Shown one piece after another: positions 11,311 to 16,197 of a DNA stretch of 16,197 bases. The notes under the pieces were generated by a model. The model ran no database searches. It saw only the letters and a program-made list of their open reading frames with translations, and was not told where the DNA came from. Position 1 is the first letter of the stretch; each line of letters opens with the position of its first letter. The stretch is from positions 1-16,197 of the forward strand of contig USHY01000026.1 of NCBI GenBank assembly GCA_900554635.1, written 5' to 3'. Made by a program: the position numbers and the translations under genes. Source of the DNA: an uncultured Clostridium sp. GTDB taxonomy: Bacteria; Bacillota; Clostridia; TANB77; CAG-508.

Positions 11311-12735
11311 ATGAATGTGAATAAGTTAAGTTTAGTTACTGATTTTTATGAATTAACAATGTCTAATGGTTATTTCGAAAAAAACATGAAAGATACCATT
11401 GCATATTTTGATGTGTTTTTCAGGAAAATTCCTGATAATGGCGGTTATGTAATTTGTGCTGGTTTGGAGCAAATTATAGATTACATCAAAAATTTAAGAT
11501 TTGATGAAGATGATATTTCTTATCTAAAGAGTTTAAATAAGTTTTCAAATGAATTCTTAGATTACTTAAAATCTTTCAAATTTACTGGTGATGTATGGGC
11601 AATTCCTGAAGGTACTGTTGTTTTTCCACAGGAACCTTTAATTACTGTTCGTGCACCTATCATTGAAGCACAGCTTTTAGAAACTATGGTTTTAATGATT
11701 ATTAATCACCAGTGTTTGATTGCAACAAAATCTAGTAGAATTGTTGCTTCTGCTCAAGGCAGACCTGTTATGGAATTTGGTGCAAGAAGAGCTCATTCTG
11801 TAGATGCTGCTGTTCTTGGAGCTAGAGCTGCTGTAATAGGCGGTTGTGTTGGCACATCTTGTACTTATACTGCTCAGAAATTTGGAACTATTGCAAGTGG
11901 TACAATGGCTCATAGTTTTGTACAGAGTTTTGATTCTGAATATGAGGCTTTTAAAGCATATGCCGAAATTTATCCAGATGACTGTACTTTGCTTATAGAT
12001 ACATATGATTCTATTAATTCAGGTATCGTAAACGCAATGAAAGTGTTTAACGATGTACTTCTTCCAAAAGGGTATAGACCAAAAGGGGTTCGTTTAGATA
12101 GCGGAGATTTAGCTTACTTATCAAAGAAAATTCGTAAAATTTTAGATGATGCTGGATTTCAGGATTGTAAAATTTGCGTTAGTAATTCCTTAGATGAAAC
12201 CTTAATATCTTCACTTCTATCTCAAGGAGCTCAAATAGATTCTTTTGGCGTTGGCGAAAATTTAATAACATCTAAAAGCGACCCCGTTTTGGGTTGTGTA
12301 TATAAGTTATGTGCAATAGAGAAAAATGGAGAAATAATACCTAAAATAAAAGTTTCTGAAAATGTAACAAAAATTACTAACCCAAGTTTTAAAAAAACAT
12401 ATAGGTTTTATTCAAAAGCAAGTGATAAAGCTTTAGCTGATGTAATAACACTTGCAAATGAATCTATTCCAGAAAACAATTACACTATATTTGACCCCTC
12501 AAACCCTTGGAGAAAGAAGACTCTTGTTAATTACTATTATAAGCCATTACAAGAGCAAATCTTTAAAAGTGGAAACTTAATATACTCTTCTCCTACACTT
12601 ACTGATATTTCAAAAAAATGCAAAAAGGAATTAAACACCTTATGGGATGAAATAAAGCGTTTGGATAATCCACATAAATACTATGTAGATTTATCTTATG
12701 AGCTATGGAATTTAAAAAATAATATGCTAAATTAA
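11311..12735 (+). CDS. pncB: Nicotinate phosphoribosyltransferase
   Basis: Converts nicotinate, PRPP and ATP to nicotinate mononucleotide in the Preiss-Handler route of NAD salvage (cytoplasm). It begins MNVNKLSLVTDFYELTMSNG. It shows EFGARRAHSVDAA, GTMAHSFVQSF (the His after GTMA is the residue phosphorylated in this family), KGVRLDSGDLAYLSKK and GVGENLITS. At 474 residues it is the long Gram-positive type. The open frame allows an ATG at 11293, but AAAGGA lies 9 bases before the ATG at 11311, and no site precedes 11293, so 11311 is chosen. It converges with the prs side and shares a terminator. Its substrate PRPP is made by the nearby prs product. Confidence 0.95.
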   Translation: MNVNKLSLVTDFYELTMSNGYFEKNMKDTIAYFDVFFRKIPDNGGYVICAGLEQIIDYIKNLRFDEDDISYLKSLNKFSNEFLDYLKSFKFTGDVWAIPEGTVVFPQEPLITVRAPIIEAQLLETMVLMIINHQCLIATKSSRIVASAQGRPVMEFGARRAHSVDAAVLGARAAVIGGCVGTSCTYTAQKFGTIASGTMAHSFVQSFDSEYEAFKAYAEIYPDDCTLLIDTYDSINSGIVNAMKVFNDVLLPKGYRPKGVRLDSGDLAYLSKKIRKILDDAGFQDCKICVSNSLDETLISSLLSQGAQIDSFGVGENLITSKSDPVLGCVYKLCAIEKNGEIIPKIKVSENVTKITNPSFKKTYRFYSKASDKALADVITLANESIPENNYTIFDPSNPWRKKTLVNYYYKPLQEQIFKSGNLIYSSPTLTDISKKCKKELNTLWDEIKRLDNPHKYYVDLSYELWNLKNNMLN

Positions 12736-12739
12736 AGGA

Positions 12740-12769
12740 AAAGGCAATGTACTTTTGTACATTGCCTTT
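12740..12769. terminator. Bidirectional terminator between pncB and the convergent unit
   Basis: AAAGGCAATGTAC (12740-12752) pairs perfectly with GTACATTGCCTTT (12757-12769) around TTTT: a 13-bp stem placed between two convergent genes. The U-tracts are mostly within the stem on both strands. Confidence 0.85.
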
Positions 12770-12779
12770 AAGGATTCAA

Positions 12780-13034
12780 TTAATTATTGTGCTCACCTAA
12801 AATCTCCTTAAGTCTTTCATTTTCTTCATCAAGAAGTTCTTTGGTAGACTTAGTTTCTTCTTCTGTCTCTGTTTCAGTCTGTTGCCTATTTTTTGAGTAA
12901 TTTACATATGCTTCCCTAATTGAAAAATTGAGAGAATCCAATGCCTGTGCCAGATAATAAAATCCAACTACCTCTGTGGCAACTATAATTAGAAGAATTG
13001 TCATTGCCAGCCAAAATTTGGTTTGTTTGCTCAT
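12780..13034 (-). CDS. Small single-pass membrane protein with acidic coiled-coil tail (84 aa)
   Basis: No family recognised. A short basic N-terminus (MSKQTKFW) leads into one hydrophobic helix, about residues 9-31 (AMTILLIIVATEVVGFYYLA). A helical, Glu-rich tail follows (TETETEEETKSTKELLDEEN and on to the end) that could form a coiled coil. The basic-inside rule places the short N-terminus in the cytoplasm and the tail outside. The ribosome site is weak: AAAGGA lies about 17 bases upstream. It lies 80 bases after prs on the same strand with no terminator between, so co-transcription is likely. The gene ends 11 bases from the shared terminator. Confidence 0.7.
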   Translation of the reverse strand: MSKQTKFWLAMTILLIIVATEVVGFYYLAQALDSLNFSIREAYVNYSKNRQQTETETEEETKSTKELLDEENERLKEILGEHNN

Positions 13035-13114
13035 GATTGTTTTGGTTTAAATCCTTTTCATAAAAGTTTTATACTTAAATTTTAGCACATTTTGCCTAGA
13101 ATTTCAACAACAAT

Positions 13115-14062
13115 CTATTTATCATATTCAAATAAATCACCTAAAGGTTTGCCTTCGTTTATCCTTTTTATTGCTTCTGCAAATAGAGGTGCTATTGAAA
13201 CAACTTTTATTTTGTCTATTCTTTTTTCTGGTTCGATTGGAATTGTATTTGTTACTACTAATTCTTTTATTGGTGAGTTTTGTATTCTTTCTATTGCTGG
13301 GCCTACTAGTACACCATGTGCAGCACCTGCATAGATTTCTTTTGCACCATGTTCTTTTAAAATGTTTGCTGCTTCTACTAGTGTTCCTGCTGTGCTAACT
13401 TCATCATCAAATATTAATGCTGTTTTTCCTTCTATATCTCCTATTATGCTTGTTGCAACTGCTTTATCGTTATTGTCTTCTCTTCTTTTATCTATTAGAG
13501 CTAGTGGACAGTCAAAAAAGTGTGAATATTTATATGCTTTTTTTGAACTTCCTGCATCTGTTGCTACTACTACTACATTCTCTAAGTTTTTTGCTTTAAA
13601 GTATTTCTCTAATAAATGTTTTGCGGTTAATCTATCACAACCTATATTAAAATAAGCTTGTATTGCTGGGTTATGTAAGTCACATGTTATTACCCTGTCT
13701 GCTCCTGCAGCTTCTAAAAGTGTTGCTATTAGTTTTGCAGTAACTGGGATTCTTGGTTGGTCTTTCTTATCAGACCTTGAGTACATAAAATATGGTAGAA
13801 CAACTGTTATTCTTTTTGCTGAGGCTCTTTTTGCTGCTTCAATTGTTATAAGTAACTCCATTATTCTTTCGTTTACTGGTGGCATTGTTGTTTGAACTAT
13901 AAAAATATCTTGATCTCTAACTGTTTCTAAAAACTGAACAAAATTATTATCATTCGCAAATTTAAATGATTCTTTTTTCCCCATTGGAACACCTAATGTG
14001 TCACAAATTTCTTGTGTAAACTCTTCTGCTGAATTACAAGCAAATATTTTAATATCTTTCAT
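13115..14062 (-). CDS. prs: Ribose-phosphate pyrophosphokinase (PRPP synthetase)
   Basis: Makes PRPP from ribose 5-phosphate and ATP, feeding purine, pyrimidine, His, Trp and NAD synthesis. The 315 residues match class I enzymes in length. Visible motifs are PYFMYSRSDKKDQPRIPVTA (90-109), AAGADRVITCDLHN (118-131), ATDAGSSKKA, ALIDKRRE (188-195) and the PRPP loop FDDEVSTAGT (218-227). Two departures from the common B. subtilis/E. coli form are RIPVTAKL in place of R-E-P-I-(S/T)-A-K-L, and EVSTAGT in place of M-I-D-T-A-G-T. It may therefore be a divergent paralogue, although all catalytic blocks are present. The ATG has AGGGGG about 5 bases upstream and its own promoter. Confidence 0.93.
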   Translation of the reverse strand: MKDIKIFACNSAEEFTQEICDTLGVPMGKKESFKFANDNNFVQFLETVRDQDIFIVQTTMPPVNERIMELLITIEAAKRASAKRITVVLPYFMYSRSDKKDQPRIPVTAKLIATLLEAAGADRVITCDLHNPAIQAYFNIGCDRLTAKHLLEKYFKAKNLENVVVVATDAGSSKKAYKYSHFFDCPLALIDKRREDNNDKAVATSIIGDIEGKTALIFDDEVSTAGTLVEAANILKEHGAKEIYAGAAHGVLVGPAIERIQNSPIKELVVTNTIPIEPEKRIDKIKVVSIAPLFAEAIKRINEGKPLGDLFEYDK

Positions 14063-14110
14063 GATTTCCCCCTAAAAACTAAATTTTTTGTCGAATTTTC
14101 ATGCATTTTT

Positions 14111-14139
14111 ATTGTAACATTTTTTTACATAAATTTCAA
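14111..14139 (-). promoter_or_regulatory. prs promoter
   Basis: On the minus strand TTGAAA (14139-14134), a 17-base spacer, and TACAAT (14116-14111), giving a leader of about 40 nt. Confidence 0.65.
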
Positions 14140-14160
14140 TGGTTTTACTAAAAAACATAT

Positions 14161-14187
14161 AAAAACCACGAATTTATCGCGGTTTTT
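14161..14187 (-). terminator. valS terminator
   Basis: On the minus strand AAAAACCGCGA pairs with TCGTGGTTTTT around a 5-base loop with one mismatch, 4 bases past the valS stop. The U-run is inside the stem and continues as TATATG. Confidence 0.7.
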
Positions 14188-14191
14188 GGGC

Positions 14192-16197
14192 TTATTTTAA
14201 ATTTTTTATTCTTGATTCTATATTTGCTATCATTTCATTAAACTTTTCAAGTTTTGCTTTTTCTTCTTGCACCTTTGCTTCTGGTGCTTTTGCTAAAAAT
14301 CCTGGATTTCCTAGCATCTTGTCTGTTTTTTCTTTTTCTATTAATATCTTTGATTTTTCCTTTTCTAGTCTTTGTTTTTCTTCTTCAATGTTTACTAAAT
14401 CTTCAAAAGGAATAAATACTTCTATTCTAGGAGTTACTACATTTACTGCATTTTGTGGGATATCTTGTTTTTCTGTTTTTATTTCTATTTCTTCGCTAAA
14501 TCCAAGTTTCTTTATAAATCCTTCTGATTTTTGGATGAATTCTATATCTTCAGGTTTTACAATGAAAATCAATTTTGATTTTTTTGATGGGTGAACATTC
14601 ATTTTTGTTCTTATATTTCTTATTCCTGTTATAATCTCTTTAATTTGTTCTATTTGGTCTTCTTCAACTTTAAAATCTAGTTTTTCATTATATTCTGGGT
14701 ATTTTGCTATCATTATACTTTCATCATTATTATATAACTCCATATATATTTTTTCTGTTACAAAAGGCATGAATGGATGTAATAGTTTTAAAGTGTCTCC
14801 AAGCACTTTGTTTAGAACATATTGTGCTGATTTTCTTGTTTCATTTTCTTTATCATATAATCTTGTTTTTACTATTTCAATATACCAATCGCAGAATTCA
14901 TTCCATAAGAATGTATAAATTTTGTCTAGTGCAACTCCTAAGTCGTAATTATCTATATTTACTGCAACTTCTTTTGTTAGAGTATTTAATTTTGAAATTA
15001 TCCATTTGTCTTCAATTTCTAATTTTATGTTAGAAATATCATCTTTTAGAAAATCTTCGTTTGCATCTTCTAAGTTCATTAAAACAAATTTTGCTGCGTT
15101 CCAAATTTTGTTTCCGAAGTTTCCTGCTGCCTCTAATTTTTCTGGCATGAATCTCATATCATTGCCTGCTGTTGTTCCTGAAATTAGGGAATATCTTAAA
15201 CTATCTGTTCCATATTTTTCTATAATATCTAGTGGGTCTATTCCATTTCCAAGGCTTTTAGACATTTTTCTGCCTTGGCTATCTCTTACTATTCCATGTA
15301 TGAATACATCTTTGAAAGGAACTTCTCCCATTTGTTCTAATGAAGAAAACATCATTCTTACTACCCAGAAGAATATTATATCATATCCAGTAACTAGTGT
15401 ATTTGTTGGGAAGAATGTTTTTAAGTCTTCTGTTTCTTCTGGCCAACCTAGAGTTGAGAATGGCCATAGTGCTGAGCTAAACCATGTGTCTAGTGTGTCT
15501 TGGTCTTGAACTAGGTTATGTCCACCACATTTTGAACATTTTTCTGGTTTAGTTATTTCAACATTTATTTCTCCACAATCTTGGCAGTAATATGCTGGAA
15601 TTTGGTGTCCCCACCAAAGCTGGCGAGATATGCACCAGTCTTGTATATTTTCCAGCCAATTGAAATATGTTTTTTCAAATTTTTTAGGTACAAATCTAGT
15701 TTCCCCAGATTTTACCGCTTCTATAGCTGGTTTTGCTAAATCTTTCATTGCTACAAACCATTGGTCTGATACTTTTGGTTCTACAATTGAATTACATCTA
15801 TCGTGTTTTGCTACATTATGTGTGTAATCTTCTATTTTTACTAGTGCTCCTAGTTCTTTTAATTTTTCTACTATAAGGTCTCTTGCTTCATAAGCGTTCA
15901 TTCCTTCATATTCAGGAACTAGGTTATTCATTTTTAAATTATCATCAAATACTTCTATTATTTCAAGGTTATGTGATAGTCCTGCTTGATAGTCATTTGG
16001 GTCATGTGCTGGTGTTATTTTTACACAGCCTGTTCCGAATTCTTTTTCTACAAATTCATCTGCAATTATTGGAATTTCTTTGTTCATTATTGGTAAAATA
16101 CACTTTTTACCAACTAGGTCTTTGTATCTTTCATCTTCTGGATGTACTGCAACTGCTGTATCTCCAAGCATTGTTTCTGGTCTTGTTGTTGCAACTG
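14192..16197 (-). CDS. valS: Valyl-tRNA synthetase, C-terminal three quarters (cut by window edge)
   Basis: Class I synthetase charging tRNA-Val. About 668 residues are present of a family length near 880; the HIGH-motif end lies beyond the window. At the edge it reads VATTRPETMLGDTAVAVHP, in the CP1 editing domain. Then come the tRNA-editing residues (KITPAHDPNDYQAG), WCISRQLWWGHQIPAYYC with a CQDCG...CSKCGG zinc-type pair, DTLDTWFSSALWPFSTLGWP, and the KMSKS loop (GRKMSKSLGNGIDPLDIIEK, near 15240-15280). The anticodon-binding helical domain includes WNEFCDWYIEIVK. It ends in the basic/acidic coiled-coil arm characteristic of ValRS (from about 14400 down). The 659-codon stretch from Met at 16171 is not the true start, since the frame stays open to the window edge. 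Confidence 0.97.
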   Translation of the reverse strand, partial: VATTRPETMLGDTAVAVHPEDERYKDLVGKKCILPIMNKEIPIIADEFVEKEFGTGCVKITPAHDPNDYQAGLSHNLEIIEVFDDNLKMNNLVPEYEGMNAYEARDLIVEKLKELGALVKIEDYTHNVAKHDRCNSIVEPKVSDQWFVAMKDLAKPAIEAVKSGETRFVPKKFEKTYFNWLENIQDWCISRQLWWGHQIPAYYCQDCGEINVEITKPEKCSKCGGHNLVQDQDTLDTWFSSALWPFSTLGWPEETEDLKTFFPTNTLVTGYDIIFFWVVRMMFSSLEQMGEVPFKDVFIHGIVRDSQGRKMSKSLGNGIDPLDIIEKYGTDSLRYSLISGTTAGNDMRFMPEKLEAAGNFGNKIWNAAKFVLMNLEDANEDFLKDDISNIKLEIEDKWIISKLNTLTKEVAVNIDNYDLGVALDKIYTFLWNEFCDWYIEIVKTRLYDKENETRKSAQYVLNKVLGDTLKLLHPFMPFVTEKIYMELYNNDESIMIAKYPEYNEKLDFKVEEDQIEQIKEIITGIRNIRTKMNVHPSKKSKLIFIVKPEDIEFIQKSEGFIKKLGFSEEIEIKTEKQDIPQNAVNVVTPRIEVFIPFEDLVNIEEEKQRLEKEKSKILIEKEKTDKMLGNPGFLAKAPEAKVQEEKAKLEKFNEMIANIESRIKNLK

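Noticed and set aside
15006..15509. Plus-strand open frame of 167 codons
   Set aside because: Antisense shadow of valS in AT-rich sequence; it has no recognisable domain.
1..16197. tRNA genes or a CRISPR array
   Set aside because: I saw no cloverleaf with a GTTCGAAT-type T-arm and no regularly spaced repeats anywhere in the window.

Overview
The window is AT-rich DNA from a low-GC Gram-positive bacterium. It is most likely an uncultured, gut-type member of the Clostridia. The evidence is the A/T-ending codons, TTGACA/TATAAT promoters with AGGAGG ribosome sites, a DUF1292 (YrzB-like) gene, an L13 leader before rplM-rpsI, a 6S RNA, and a prepilin signal of the GITLIALI type common in Clostridia. 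The species cannot be named from this window.

Layout. (1) 1-1340: the 5' part of ileS on the minus strand. It is followed by a compact locus that looks like a type I toxin-antitoxin module: a 50-residue hydrophobic peptide on the minus strand and a convergent RNA of about 90 nt with its own consensus promoter and a shared hairpin. (2) 1344-3650: a short SSB-like OB-fold gene, a cluster of five hairpins with the tail of a decayed gene, and a 459-codon gene. That gene encodes a prepilin-like anchor joined to a formylglycine-generating-enzyme/C-type-lectin-like domain. Its 3' end looks like the variable region of a diversity-generating retroelement (DGR) target and is put out of frame at a G4 run. 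No reverse transcriptase lies in the window. (3) 3650-8400: an accessory, decaying stretch. It holds a nitroreductase fragment, two RhuM paralogues, a MerR regulator with its own 19-bp-spaced promoter, a frameshifted DUF1697 gene, truncated genes, an EamA-type fragment, a promoter-terminator micro-transcript, and a 30-bp promoter sequence present twice. (4) 8414-16197: core genes. These are a NOL1/NOP2/Sun rRNA methyltransferase, rplM-rpsI with leader and terminator, a DUF1292 gene, 6S RNA, pncB, a small membrane protein, prs, and most of valS.

How the genes relate. rplM and rpsI form an operon probably under L13 feedback. pncB and prs converge on a shared terminator and are linked in metabolism, because Prs makes the PRPP that PncB uses. 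ileS and valS, both on the minus strand and both cut by the window edges, bracket the region.

The most unusual parts are the pilin-anchored DGR-like protein with its frameshift and hairpin cluster, the unannotated type I toxin-antitoxin candidate, and the duplicated promoter. All calls come from reading the sequence and recalling protein families; no search was run.
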